A DNA stretch of 64,000 nucleotides from Blastomyces gilchristii SLH14081. Taxonomy: Eukaryota > Ascomycota > Eurotiomycetes > Onygenales > Ajellomycetaceae. A model generated the notes under the pieces. The model did no database searches. It was given only the letters and a program-made list of their open reading frames with translations, and was not told where the DNA came from. Below, piece by piece: positions 10,694-24,300 of the stretch. Position numbers and translations under genes: made by a program. The stretch's first letter is position 1, and each line of letters begins with the position of its first letter. The stretch is taken from the NCBI RefSeq assembly GCF_000003855.2, contig NW_003101664.1, positions 496,878 through 560,877 on the forward strand. The letters are read 5' to 3'.

Positions 10694-13297
10694 CTTTGAT
10701 GATTAGAAGTTAGTAAATCTGATAAAGCTTTGTATATCTTTCACAGTATGTGAAGCTTCTCATTCAAGAATGACAGAGACTTTCTCAGAATTCATTCAAA
10801 TTTTCTTGTCAGCTTTTATGATAAAACCTAGATATTTGATACTCTTGACTTCAAAGTCATACTTATTAATATCTAATAATAGTTCTGCTTCTTGTAATTA
10901 TTGTAATACTCTTCATATATATTCTTGATATTCTTTTCTGAACTCATCAGTGAAGATGAGAATGTTATTAAAATATACAGACACAAATTCATTAAGGAAA
11001 TTTCAGAGTGCTCAGTTAATATACTTCTGAAATATACTGAGAATATTGATCAGTTCAAAGAGTATAACTATTCATTTAAAGAGATTATAATATATTTGAA
11101 ATGCTGTAAGTCATTTATCTTCTTCAGTGATATGAATTTTATAAAATGTGATAATGATATCTAGTTTTGTAAATCATTGAGCTTGTCTGATATGAGCTAG
11201 AGTTTCATTGATAAGAGATAAAGAATAGAGATTCTTCTTGATTAATCTGTTCAATTCTTGATAGTTCATACAGAATCAGAGTTCTTCACCTGGTTTCTTT
11301 GCAAAGAGAATAGAAGCTGCAGTGAAAGAGTTACTAACATGTATAAATGTCTTATTCAACAGATCATTGAGTGTCTTCTGAAGAAGAAGAAGTTCATCTT
11401 GAGACATGTTATAAAGAAGATCTTATAATAACTCAGAGTTCTTATTATTCTTCTTTTCTAACTTGATACTGTGATCTACTTCTGAGTCTCATAAGAGAGG
11501 TATATTCATAGTGTTATCTTATTGAAAGATATCTAGATATTTGTAATATTATTGAGAGAGTTTTATATAAGAATCTGTTATTATAGTATAGAATAACTTC
11601 TCTAGAGCTTTATTAATATTAGTCAGACTGACAGAATAGATTGTCACATAATTCTACTATCAGTAATCTTTTCAGTGACTTTCTTTTCAGAGCATTTCAT
11701 AGATGTTGACAGAGATCTGTATCAGATTCATAGTCTTGTAAATATCATCTTCATGAATTCTATTATTGTTAGAGAATATTATGCTTCTATTTCAAGTGTT
11801 TAATAAGATGCTTTATTCAGATAGTCAGATAAGTTCTAATATAAGATTATAATTGAGATTATCAACTTTATATGCATAGATATCTTTATATTGATATTCT
11901 TCAACATTTATATTCAACTTCACTATGTAATAGATACAAACATCTTTTAGACTATTAAATTCTGTGAGAAGTCAGAGTTTTAATAAGAGAATATACTGAA
12001 GATTGTAACATCTTACAACTGAAGATTTAATTATTGTATAATAACATAGATCACTATCTATTATAGCTTTCATATTATATATATTATCAATCACAGTGAA
12101 TATAAGAATTACATTCATTGTTATTTTCTCTTCAAATTATTATTGTTCAATCTCTTCAAGCTTCTGTTTATGAATTTGAACAGAAGCTAATCTTTTCCCT
12201 GTTTTGTCAGAGTATTCTCATAGTTATCTTTCAAATCTTCCTTCACTGCAATGTGATTAATACAGACAGGCACTGATTCATTCTTTAAGTGAGAAGATAT
12301 GTAGACTGATTGACAGTTGAAAGCAATGTGTTCTGATCAGTTACAGTTGATATACACTTCTCATTAATGTTAATCAGCAACTTCTTTAAGAGTGATCTCA
12401 GAAACTCAGAAGCCTGTTCAGACAGCAGAGACTCTTGCTTGTATATAGATATTCAAGTCTACTTAATTCATGACATCTGCATCATTGTTATTCTTCAGTA
12501 CAGATGTATAAGTGACTGAGTTATTTCTCAGTGCAGATGTATAAATATATCATCTTCTGTCACTGTTCTGTATACTCTTGAGCTTGATAAAACAGTCATT
12601 CAATGTCTGAAGTTGTACACAGAAATCTTTATAAGTCTGGTCTTCATCTACACTTATAAGGGTCTGTAAGAGTTCAAAAGTTGATGTCTTCTTAAGTATG
12701 CTAATCTTTATTCAATTCTCTCAAGATTGATCACCTGCTTCTAGAATCTTAGTGTTGAAGTCAGGAATAAATATTATAAGAGAAGTATTTCTCTGTCAGA
12801 CACTGTAATTAATCTAATACTTTCTGTTATATAGCAGTATCTCAGAACAGAATATTACGATATTTAATAATATTATCAGATATTCACAATGCTGATTCAC
12901 ATGCTTTTATTCATGAATGAAACTTCTGTTTTATGTGATTCTTCAATTATTCATTAATATATCAATCTTGATTAATTAGTGAATCAATGACATCTTCATC
13001 TATACTCAGTTTTATAAGTATTTTCATTCTTCATGATGAGTAGAGAGTGAGATTGAAAGTATTAAAATATGTGAGAGTATCTAAGTATTCTTTCAGTACT
13101 TTCATATTCAATTCTGTAAATGTTGAAATTGTATGAGTTTCTTATTAAGATAATTGTTGAATCTCTTCATATTAATGTTGTTGAGTTGCATGCATATCAG
13201 CTATTTATTGTTATTGTAGTTTCAACATTGCTTGAAGCCACTGTGATACTGTGTCTATGCTTATATTCAAGAGTTCTCTTATACTATCATTAGACAT
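10694..13297 (-). pseudogene. Element D Gag-Pol, truncated and decayed
   Basis: The order Gag, protease, RT is visible by alignment with element C. The RT catalytic box reads YFNN (near 10963-10985) where Ty3 elements have YLDD or YFDD, consistent with two G-to-A changes. A 79-aa ORF at 10925-11164 on the plus strand is antisense to this RT and is not a gene. It is broken by many stops and by the LINE-1 junction. Confidence 0.7.
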
Positions 13298-13631
13298 GAT
13301 TATATTGATTGTCAGATGTGTGATATCTATGAAATCAGAAGAAGTGTAATTGTATGAATATTTCATATATCTGTAGTATCAGAACTCTCAGATCTTTCAC
13401 TAACATTCTCTTTATAAGATCTTGTTCTCTTTATAAGATCTTATTGCAGAGTCAGAGCAACTGATAAGCAAGCTTCTATCTAAGAACTCAGTATTCACTT
13501 AACTGTTTAACTGTTTCTCTATTTCTTACACATTGTTATGCATTCAGATATCTCAGTGAGTAATCATTTCTAATGAGAAGATAATACATGAATAATCATT
13601 TCTAATAAGAAGATGATGAATGTTTTTCAAG

Positions 13632-13922
13632 TGTAAGAGACCTACACTGAATAGATCAGTATAATATATAGGTCTTATATAAGAAAGTGAAAAATATTAA
13701 AGAAGGAAAAGAAAGAGAAAGTGTGAGAATCAGCAATTGAAGTGAATATTTATACATGTACACAGTGTGTACGCGGTGAAGCTTTGAGGTGGAAGAATAG
13801 AAATTTCATGAGTTTTTCAGCTGAGAATCAGTGATCAAGAATGACTGAGAATCGGAGCTTTCAGCGAAATCTATGAAGTGTAAAGGAATAGTCTATATAA
13901 TGATCAGGCGCAGCCTGCCATA
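13632..13922 (-). repeat. 5' LTR of element D
   Basis: This 291-bp LTR is homologous to those of A and C. Its outer end (right side) keeps GGCGCAGCC, the reverse complement of the conserved GGCTGCGCC start. It lies directly against LINE-2 sequence, so the second duplication copy cannot be checked. Confidence 0.75.
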
Positions 13923-14993
13923 AAAAAGCAGTAAAGAAAATCTTTGTTAGAGTAGATATCAATCAAATTCAAGTTAATATGAATAAAACTTTGTTAATTC
14001 ATTTCTTTTCTAAATTTAATAAGAAAGAACTATGCCTAACTTTTTAAAATAGAGAGATTAAACTCAGTCTAAATATTAAATAATTAGAAGTATGATTATA
14101 CTTCAAGTTGAATTTTAAATATCATATTCAACAAAGAACTATCAAGACAGAAAGACTATTGAATAACATAATCAGACTATCAAATACAGAGAGAGATCTA
14201 TTCTTCCAGACTATGAGACAGTTATATATAGTCTGTATTATCTCAGTAGCTGATTATGAAGTTCAAGTTTAATAGAATAATTAAGGAAATTTTACTGAAC
14301 TCTTTTAAAGTCTGTAAAACAGGGCTTTAAGAAGAATTCTAAAAGCATTTAAATTATCTTCTATTAAAGCAATGAAAATTGAAGCTTCAATTTCTTCTTC
14401 TACTATCAGATTTGAAAAGGCCTGTATAAACTATGCTTTGAGAGTTATAAAGATGAGCTTAAATCATATAATCAGAGAAAGAGTCTCTTCTTCATTTTCA
14501 CTAATTAACTCTGAAAATGAACTGAATTGAAATAGATTTCTTGATTGAAATGAAAATAATTCTTTGAAGAAAATATGTTCTCAACTGTACAGACTATACT
14601 CACTGATTAAAAATCAATTTTCTTCTTTAAATGTTGAAAAAATTGATTATGAGAAGTTATCTCTCTGAAGAGAAAAGCTTGAATCTCTTATAGACTTGTA
14701 AATAAGTGAACTATCTAAAGAGAAAGAATATGAACAGTATTTGAAGAGAATTTCCACAATTAATATAAAAGACTCTGTTTTGATTTATTCAGATGATTCA
14801 AAAAATGAGAATATTAATAGATTAGACACAGACATTACTTATACTAAAGATAACATTAATTTTATCTCAGATTTCTGAAATTTAGACTGTGAATCTGAAG
14901 TCTTTAATACTGAACTCTTTCAAACTCATTGAAATAAAATCTTATAAAAGAGAAAATAGTTTGAAAGAGACATGAATATTCTCTGATAGTCAA
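13923..14993 (+). mobile_element. LINE-2, left part (RT end to RNase H)
   Basis: Collinear with LINE-3 from about 30500 to 32675, with the SINE absent, this gives the empty site used to date the SINE insertion. The left edge is cut by element D. The right edge is cut by element C with the 5-bp duplication GTCAA (14989-14993). The reading is interrupted by transition stops. Confidence 0.8.
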
Positions 14994-15357
14994 TGTGACA
15001 GGCTGCGCCCGATCAATCATATAGACTATTCTGTCACACTTCACAGATTCCAACCGCTCCATTCTCGAACGCGTACACTCCAATTCTCAGCCATTCTCGA
15101 TCACCGATCCTCGGCCGCCACGAACACATACACTCCGATTCTCAGCCATTCTCAATCACCAATTCTCGGCCACTATGAATGTGTATAGATTCTTCCGCCC
15201 TGAAGCCTCATCATGTACATCACTATATACATGTATAAATATTCACTTCAATTACTGATTCTCACACTTTCTCTTTCTTTTCTTCTCTAATGTTTTTCTC
15301 TTTGTTATATAAGACCTATTAATATCATATCAATCTATTCAGTGTAGGCCTCTTACA
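14994..15357 (+). repeat. 5' LTR of element C
   Basis: This 364-bp LTR starts TGTGACAGG and ends CTTACA. It contains two copies of a ~60-bp motif (around 15062-15125 and 15119-15180, with TCTCAGCCATTCTC) that is single in the A LTRs. The outer left end is CpG-rich and the inner right end reads CAGTGTAGG. Confidence 0.85.
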
Positions 15358-15645
15358 CTAGAAAAACATTCATTATCTTCTTATTAGAAATGATTATTCA
15401 CACATTATCTTCTTATTAGAAATGATTACTCACTGAGATATCTGAACATGTAATAACATGTAAGAAATAGAGAAACAGTTAAATAGTTAAACAGATACTG
15501 AGTTCTCAGATAGAAGCTTTCTCATCAGTTACTCTGACTCTGTAATAAGATTTTATAAGAGAATGTCAGTAAAAGATCTGAGAGTTCTGATATCTCAGAT
15601 ATATAAGATATTCATATAATTATACATTCAACAATTGATATAATC

Positions 15646-17744
15646 ATGTCTAATGATAATATAAAACTCTTGAACATGAGTATAGATATGATGTCACAGT
15701 GACTTTGAGTAATATTGAAATTACAATAACAATAAATAGCTGATATACATGTAACTCAATAATACTAATATAAAGAGATTTAACAATTATTATAATAAGA
15801 AACTCATACAATTTCAATATCTACAGAATTGAATACAAAAGCACTGAAAGAATGCTTAAATACTTCTGTATATTTCAATACTTCTGATCTCACTCTCTAC
15901 TTATTATAAAGAATGAAAATGCTCATGAAACTGAGTGTAGATGAAGATGTCATCAGTTTATTAATTAATTAAGATTGATATATTAATGAATAATTGAAGA
16001 ATCATATGAAACAGAAGTTTCATTCATGAATAAAAGCATATGAATCAGCATTGTGAATATCTGATAATATTATAAAATATCTTGATATTCTGTTCTAAGA
16101 TACTGTTATATAACAGAAAGTATTAGATTGATTACAGAGCATCTGACAGAGAAACACTTCTCTTACAATATTCATCTCTGACTTCAATATCAAGATCTTA
16201 GAAGTAGGTAATTAATCTTAAGAGAATTGAATAAAGATTAGCATGCTTAAAAAGGCATTAACTTTCAAACTCTTACAGACTCTTATAAGTGTAAATGAAG
16301 ACTCAACTTATGAAGACTTCTACACACAGCTCTAGACATTGAATGACTGTCTTATCAAGCTCAAGAGTATACAGAACAGTGATAGAAGATATTACACTCA
16401 CACATCTGTGCTAAGAAATAACAGCAATGATGCAGATGTCATGAACTGAATAGACTCAAATGTCTATACATAAGCAAGAGTTTTCACTGTTTGAACAGAC
16501 TTCTGAGTCCCTGAAATCACTTCTGAGAAAGTCACTGATTAATATCAATGTGAAGTATGTATTAACTGTAACTGATTAGAATACATCACTTTCAACTGCT
16601 GATTGATCTATGTGTCTTCACACCTAAGAGAAAGACTGACATCTTCTTACTCAAGAGAAAGATCAGTGTCTCTCTGTTTAAAGAATGAATCAGCACCTGT
16701 TTACATCAACTACATTACATTAGAGAAGAATTCAGAAGATAACTATGAGAATGCTCTGATAAAACAGAGAAAAGATTAGCTTCTATTCAAATTTACAAAC
16801 AGAAGCTTGAAGAGATTGAATGATAATAATTTGAAGAGAAAATGACAATGAATGTAATTCTTGTATCTACTGTGATTGATAACATGTATAATATGAAAGC
16901 TATGATAGACAGTGATCTATGCTACTATGCAATGATAAAATCTTCAGTTGTAAGACATTATAACCTTCAGTATATTCTCTTATTAAGACCTCAACTTCTC
17001 ACAGAATTTGATGATTCAAAGAACATTTATACCTGTTACATGATGAAGCTGACTATAGATGTGAAAGAACATCAATATAAAGATACTTACACATATGAAG
17101 TTAATAATCTTGATTATAATCTTATATTAGAACTTGTCTGACTATTTGAACAAGGCATCTTATTAAACACTTAAAACAGAAGCTTGATATTCTCTAATAA
17201 TGATAGAATTCACAAAGATGATATTCACAAGATCATGAATCTAACACAGATCTCTGCTAACACATACAAAATGCTCTGAAAAAGAAGTTACTGATAGCAG
17301 AATTATGTATCAATCTATTTCATTAGTCTGACTGATATTAAGAAAGCTCTAGAAAAGTTATTCTATACTACAATAACAGATTCTCACACAAAACTCTCTC
17401 AATAATATCATGAATACCTAGATGTCTTCTGATAAGATAACATTATGAATATATCTTCTTTACAAGACTCAGAAGTGAATCACAGTATCAAGTTAGAAAA
17501 GAAGAATGAAAAGAACTCTGAGTCACTATGAGACCTTCTTTATAATATATTTTAAGATGAACTTCTTCTTCTTCAGAAGACACTCAATAATCTGTTGAAT
17601 AAGAAATTTATATATATTAGCAACTCTTTCACTGCAGCTTCTATTCTCTTTACAAAGAAGTCAGATAAAGAACTCTGATTCTGTGTGAACTACTGAGATC
17701 TAAACAGATTAATAAAGAAAGATTGTTATCTCTTATCTCTTATC
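15646..17744 (+). pseudogene. Element C Gag, protease and RT start, decayed
   Basis: The ATG at 15646 is in the same context as in element A. A CCHC-type knuckle lies near 16555-16602, with the histidine lost. The protease is the best-preserved block (16842-17141, 99 codons open). Its catalytic motif reads DSD because the glycine codon at 16914-16916 has mutated. RT coding continues to 17744, where LINE-3 starts after the target CTTATCTCTTATC. It continues at 33758. Confidence 0.78.
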
Positions 17745-18100
17745 CATAATATTAAACAGTGCACAATTAGTCAAGTGCTCCACCACGAACTCGCTCAATT
17801 TTTCGAATAAGAACCCGCCGATAGATCCATCGAAAAGCCCTCGATCATACGAGCATTTTGACCCCATCGCCGACCGCATACCCCGTGTGGTGGTGGAGTT
17901 ATCCAGCCAAACGTGAACCAGACGTTGTTTGAAACTCCTGTGTGGGATTATCCCCCGTTCACCCCTACCACACCACAACCCTGGGCCAAATTGCCATACA
18001 AATTGTAAGGCGAAGAGACCTAACCATATGCATCAATCTTCTCGATTTTGGAAGATCCCTGACCTGTAATTGTGGAGATATCTGAGAAGCATCTTTCATG

Positions 18101-18412
18101 AAAACCCTGTCTATCTTTGATGTTTCAAAACATCAACGCCAAGTCCCACCCATGTACCGCCCTTCCCAATCTGGCCCACCTCCGGCAGAAAAATACAAAA
18201 AGATACCTCAGCAATAGTATTAAGCACATAATCAACAGACACATCTGAAGTGCATTCTCTGTGAAAAACCCTCTCTGTCTTTGATGTATCAAGACATCAA
18301 CACTAAGTCTTACTCTTGTACTGCTCCTTCTGATCTGGCCCATTCTTAGCAGAAAAATATAAAGAGATATCTCAGCAACTGTACTTAATACATAATCAGC
18401 AGACATAATAAC
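18101..18412 (+). repeat. Tandem ~164-bp units in the LINE-3 5' UTR
   Basis: Two units begin at 18101 and 18265. Each carries a short inverted pair around TTTGATGT...ACATCAA and the TCTGGCCCA segment. The same doublet exists in LINE-1 (about 10098 and 10264, reversed), while LINE-0 has one unit. The arrangement resembles promoter monomers of some LINEs; promoter function is inference. Confidence 0.7.
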
Positions 18413-18759
18413 TATAAAATCAGTATATTTCAAGATCTGACTGAGCCTTTGATTCCTGCACAGTGAGATATATTAAATTTAGTTTTAATATCTTAATATT
18501 CAATAGATTCTGTAAGAGATTGAGAACAGCAATACTAGATTTCTATTGAATTTAAGAATTAACTCTATATTAATATAATCATTGATAAAGTCTTTTATAT
18601 TGAGATATAAATAATCAGTTTCTCTACATCTCACTGACAATATTTATATTATTATATAGAAACAGACTTATATTCTCTATAATATCAAGACTCTGAAGAG
18701 AGAAAGTCTTGATAGAGAGTATACAGTAGTGTATATTTTAGTAGTTTCTATCTCATCTT

Positions 18760-19017
18760 TATAAGAATAAGTGCTCGCAGGCGATTATTCGGGTGTTTGC
18801 AGCTTGGCGTGATATGTACTGTTAACTACTAGAAGTATTCACAGTAGAAAGATAAAATGTAGAAGTTAAATGTATAATAGCATTCAAGCTGAGTTATGAA
18901 TAGTATTTATGAACTTCAGTCTATATAGTTATGTATAGTCAAGAACTGCTAACTCTATTAATTACACAAGAGATAGAAATAAAGATAAAGAATCTGTGAG
19001 AAGTGAAATTTCTTATA
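18760..19017 (-). repeat. 3' LTR of element B
   Basis: This 258-bp LTR has an outer (left) end that keeps CTCGCAGGCG and GGCGTG, where the other LTR reads CTCACAGGTG and GATGTG. Its inner end has lost the CpGs. Confidence 0.85.
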
Positions 19018-21399
19018 TACTCTTCTCTCTCTAAGACTTCATCTATGAAGTCTTTCACTGAGTGACTTCATAGAGTCAGCTCAGCACTGCAGTGATACTC
19101 ACTAAAAACTCTTTATATCTATAAAAATCTTAGTGAGGAAAAATTCCTTATTACTGTAAAGAGAAAAGAGTCTGTCACTCAGTTTCTTATTCTGTAAGAT
19201 TCTTTGTAATTTACAGATTCTTCTCTGACTATTACACAGATTCATCTCATATCTTTTATATAGAAGAATTTCAGTTGACTCTTAATTATTTTTATAAGAT
19301 TCTTATATAACTATTACACAGATTCATCTTACAGATAAATCACTCTCTATAAGATTATTCTTATTAAAGAGAAGTATTTATAAGTTAATCTTTCACTCAT
19401 TCTCACAAATCATTATTCTTTAACACTGTAGAATTGTGAGGAATTTTTCATTCTTTCATTAACACTGTAGAATTGTAGAATCAAGATATTTATAATCTAT
19501 AATTACTCTTTATAGTTACATAGAAAGATTCAGATCTATAATTTATAATCACTCTTATTTACTAGAGTGATCTGACTGTTTCACAGAATCACTCACAGTG
19601 TAAGTAAATCTCTCTAGAGTAGTATAAATATCTCAGATCTATCTGTAAAATCTCATCTTCTTTTCTCTTTTTCTATAACAGCTCTTATTCTTATAAACTG
19701 TGAGTATTCTCATTTATCTGTGAAGTGTTTTCACTCAGATAATAGAGAGAGAGTGTTTCTAACAATATTCATATATTAATTCAAGAACTTCTCAAGAATA
19801 AAAAATTTTTCAATTTTAATATCTTTATAAATAATATCTAACTGCTGCTGAGTTTTTTATAAGTGTTTTCATAACTTCTCTGATTGCTTTTTATCAGCTA
19901 ATAAAGCAGGAATGCTGCTGTTCATAACTGTATCTTTATTCTCTCTAGTCTTATCACTGCACCTGATCTTCAGATCAGTGATTAACTTCATATCTTTCTC
20001 AGATCAGTTTCTGACTTCAAGTAGTACAGTCTCTCTCTTTACTGTAAGTCTTCTTATAAGTAATTTCTTACAGATTCTAGCTGATAGTTCTTATAAAGCT
20101 CTCAGTGTTATCAGTGTCTTCTGTAACTCTGTAAGTCTATAATCATTCTCTCTCTGCTCATACAATCTCTGATCAGACATATATGAATATGTCTAGATTT
20201 TCTATCAATGATTCTCACACTGCAGTGCATTTTTACAATCTTATTATTAATAAGAGATGAGTTTCTGAGTACTTACAAAATCTGAATAATCAAGACAATG
20301 CAAATGTCATGAATTTACAACAGAAGTTAATCTGAGTAGATGAGCTCTTTCTCTATATCTTAATTATTTTCAGACTGAATACTTCAGTATAACTGAGAAA
20401 GTGAACACAGCTTTATAAGAAATATCTGATTATATATACAGATAGTCAGTCTTCAAGACTCTGCTGTAACTGTATATATTCTGATATTCAGCTTCTCTGA
20501 AGTCTGTGTATTTCTGACAATTTTCATGTCAAATATAATAATTATCTGTATCACAGATATGATACTCTCTACTTCTTTAAAGAGAGAAATTAATAGTTAT
20601 GAGAGAGTTGAGTATTACAGATATTAAGAGTATAAGTTTGAGTTTTCTTTATTTTTTCTTTATTAATCTCTAAATTGTGTTCATAATTCTGTTTTTATTT
20701 TCTTATTTTTTAGCTTTAAATGAGAGTATGATTTCTTCTTCTTTTATATATATCACAGACTGTTCATTTCAGTAGAAATTCATCATCTTATAGACTAGAG
20801 CTTATAAATAACAGTGTTAATATTCTTTATTATAATCAGATTCTTAGCAAAGATTATATCATTCTGACTTATCAGATTTATAGTATGAAAGTTATATCTC
20901 AGCTTCTACAGATATTTTATCTGTCTGAATAATTCTTAAGTGAACTTATCTATCTTATCAGAATATTCTTATCACTGAATCTTGAATCAGAGCTTACAAT
21001 CTTACTTCTCTGAGTTAATAATCTCTTTGATCTGATATTCTCTTTCACTCTCTAGTATTTTATAAACAGAGTGATGAGTCACAGAGTTCTCTTCTAAGAA
21101 TTTCTTATATTTATAGAGTAAAGAGATATAAAAAATATTATATATCTATAACTCAGATAACAGTTTTAATCTATAAAATTATAAGCTAACTTTCTTCATA
21201 ATCTTATAAGACTCTAACTGTAAGAGATTCAGCTTCTTACTAAGTCTCTATATAATAATATTTTCTAGACTTAGCTAGACTCTATCATCTTTCTTGAAAC
21301 TCTTTATAATATGCTTGAAGTCATAGTATCTCTTCTGATACTCTTGAGTCTTTCTTAAGAATTTGCAGACTTTCTTCTGAATCTTCTGAATTCTCTCAG
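19018..21399 (-). other. Element B 3' region of unknown content
   Basis: This is about 2.4 kb between the integrase core and the 3' LTR on the minus strand. It should hold the integrase C-terminus and perhaps a chromodomain, but I recognise neither. The 76-aa plus-strand ORF at 19912-20142 is hydrophobic and Ser/Leu-rich, lies antisense in decayed DNA, and I do not consider it a gene. Confidence 0.4.
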
Positions 21400-24300
21400 C
21401 TTATTCACAGATATTATCACACTCTATAATATACTCTCACAGATTTATCAAGATTATCTGCAGATAAGTCTCAGTGAGCATCTCAAAGAGAGTTTTATCT
21501 ATACTAACATACTTTAAGTTATTGTATATAAACTTCATAAGTGATAATTAATGCACTCAGTTATTCTGATTATAATTAACAAAGTATCACAGATACTGTT
21601 TTAATATACTTATTAGATATTCTATCTGATTATCTGTCTGTTAATGAAAAGCTATGCTTAGATCTTATAAGATCTTCAGTATAGTTATCAGATTAGATCA
21701 GAACTCTTCTACAAAGATTGATTCTCTATCTGAGATAATATTCACAGATAACTCATGCAACTGAATCACATCACAGATGAAAATATGAGTTAAATTCTTT
21801 GACTTCAAGTTCTTACAGATAAATATAAAGTATGTTATCTTAATAAAGTAATTCACTATTATCAGCACACTGTTAAAACAGGTATTATATATATTCTTAC
21901 TTTCAGAGAGACTTATAAGAGTATTTATTTCTAGCTGTTTTCAAGATTTCTGTGAAATGAGTAGAGAAGTAAGTTCTTTATATAGTCTGAACTATACTAT
22001 CTGTGAACTCTGATAAATAGTATAAGAATTCACTATCTTCTTCACAAGTTCTTACATCTTTAATCAGAAGTATTTTTTTATAAGTAACTTATAAGTTCTA
22101 GTGTCTATAAAATGACTTACTAGAGAAGAGTTATAATGCCTTTTAATGAGTTCTATATATAGAGACTTATTCACAGGTATATAAATCTGACTCTCTCTTT
22201 ATAAGAGATTATTTAAGTCTCTATAATTCTTTATTTCTGCAGAGTTGATTCCTGCTGTAAGCAGTTTCTAAATATACTGAGTATATTCATTCTTCAGTTG
22301 CAGTTCAGATAATCTGAATAGATAATCTTATAAAGACTTATACTCTGTTTTCTCTTATATCAGATCTTCTACAGTGCTTCTTAAAGCTTATAAACTCTTC
22401 AGATTATAGATACTCTCTTCAAGAATTCTTACAGAGATTCTCAGAGTGTTAACTCTCAGTGTTATAGAGAGTAGTTGTACAGGCTTCTGCTCTCTCTTTT
22501 CTCTTCTCTCACAGAGAATTGAGAGACTCTTCAGTCAATCTCTTCATAATACTCAGTTTAAGCATTCTGTAAAGCTTTTCTATTTTCTCTAGTCTTTCTG
22601 TATCTATTATTCTGATCTTCTTAATATAGTCTAGTCTGTGAAAGAGTCTGTCTACTGAGTTCTTAGTTCTCTTAATATGTTCTATCTTGAATCAGAACTC
22701 ACTCAGTCTCTGAGCTCAGTAAATCTACTGTTATAAGAGTTTCTTGATTGAAGTAAACTATTATAAGTTATTATAATCAGTTCTAATAGTAATCACTGTT
22801 ACAAGGTTCTCAAAGTAGTGATATCAGTGATAGAAGAATTTTACTATTATAAGAAGCTTCTAATCATAAATGTCATAGTTGATCTCTGTGAATTATATCT
22901 TTTATAAGAAAAAGATCACTGAAACTCAGTTCTTATTTAACTGTAGTTATAAGACTATTTCTGAAATTATAAAGAAAGAGACATCTGTCTTCAATCTAAT
23001 TAAAAGTAAGAGATTAAAGTGAAACAGTATTACTATATTTATAAATATCTATTTCAATCTTATAAAGACTCTGTAAGCTTCTGAGATAAGAAAGTTCTCA
23101 TAGTTCTCTCTTCTTAATAATCTTTTCATTCTCTATTCATGAGATAACTTCTTCTTATTTTCATTCTTCAGTATGTCTGTAAGAGTTAAGAAGATTCTCA
23201 TAAATATAAAGATAAATTATCTATAGAAATTCACAAAGCTCAGAAAGATCTGAATCTTATAAATACTAGTTAACTTCAGTTATAATAGAATAGTTTTAAT
23301 TTATGAAGATTTTATCTGAATATCATCTATAGTAATTACATATTCTAGAAAATTAATTCAGTAAGCACTGAAGTTATACTTTACAAGCTTAATATATAGT
23401 TCTATCTCATCTAAGATCTTCAATATACTTTACATATACTCAGTGTATTCTTTCTTCTTTATAGAGTACATCATCACATTATTCAGATATATTATCACAA
23501 AGACATTCAGATATATATAAAGTGTTTTATTAATAAAAAACTGAAAGACTGCAGGAATATTAGTCAAATTAAAAGACATTACTAGATATTTAAATAATTT
23601 TAATACAGTTTTAAAGACAGTCTTTTATTCATTCTCAGACTGTATTTGCAGCTGTGTATATACATTAATCATATTCAGTTATATGAATATAACAGCTCTT
23701 ATAAGATGATTAATTTTATTCTTAATCAGAGATAGAGAATAGCAGCTCTTTATTATCTTAAAGTTCAGATCACAGTAGTCTATACATAATCTGAGATCTT
23801 TATTCTTCTTCTTTATAAACATCACAGAGGCTCTTACAGAGATCTATGAAGATTGAATAAAGTCATTCTTCAGATTCTTCTTTATATAGATCTGTAAGAT
23901 CTCTATCTTATAATAAAAGAGCTTATAGATTAGTTCTTAGAAGAGTTTCTACTCTTCTATTAAATCTATTACTAGATTCTTCTTATAGTGAGAAGAAAGC
24001 TCAGCTGTCTTTACTAAGCTGAATATCTCTGTAAGATCTCAGTATTTCTCTGATATCTGAAGCTCAGTTTTTATAACTGTGAGATTCTCAGACACTTATA
24101 AAGTCATTATATAGATAGACTTATCTTCTCTAATTATCTCTGCAGCATCAACTGATTCTATCTTTATAAGTAAGTCTGTTAACACTGATCAGAAGTATAA
24201 ACCTGACTTATAAACAGCTATATGCAGATTGTATCTTTAAAGTCATACAAGTCTCAAGTATATATTATCTATAATATCTATAATAATCACAGTTTCTGCA

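Larger units (their letters stand above)
10694..13922 (-). mobile_element. Ty3/gypsy element D, 3' part cut off by LINE-1
   Basis: This is a minus-strand member of the A/C family. Its 5' LTR is 13632-13922. Gag opens at an ATG at 13297, the protease region is near 12080-12030 (DSD in place of DSG) and RT runs to about 10750. It ends at about 10693, where the 5' end of LINE-1 begins. RNase H, integrase and the 3' LTR are therefore outside the window. Its 5' LTR edge is embedded in LINE-2 ORF2. Confidence 0.8.

Noticed and set aside
17733..18433. 81-aa and 102-aa minus-strand ORFs
   Set aside because: These are the antisense counterpart of the LINE 5' UTR units in LINE-3, repeated in the other copies and not a gene.
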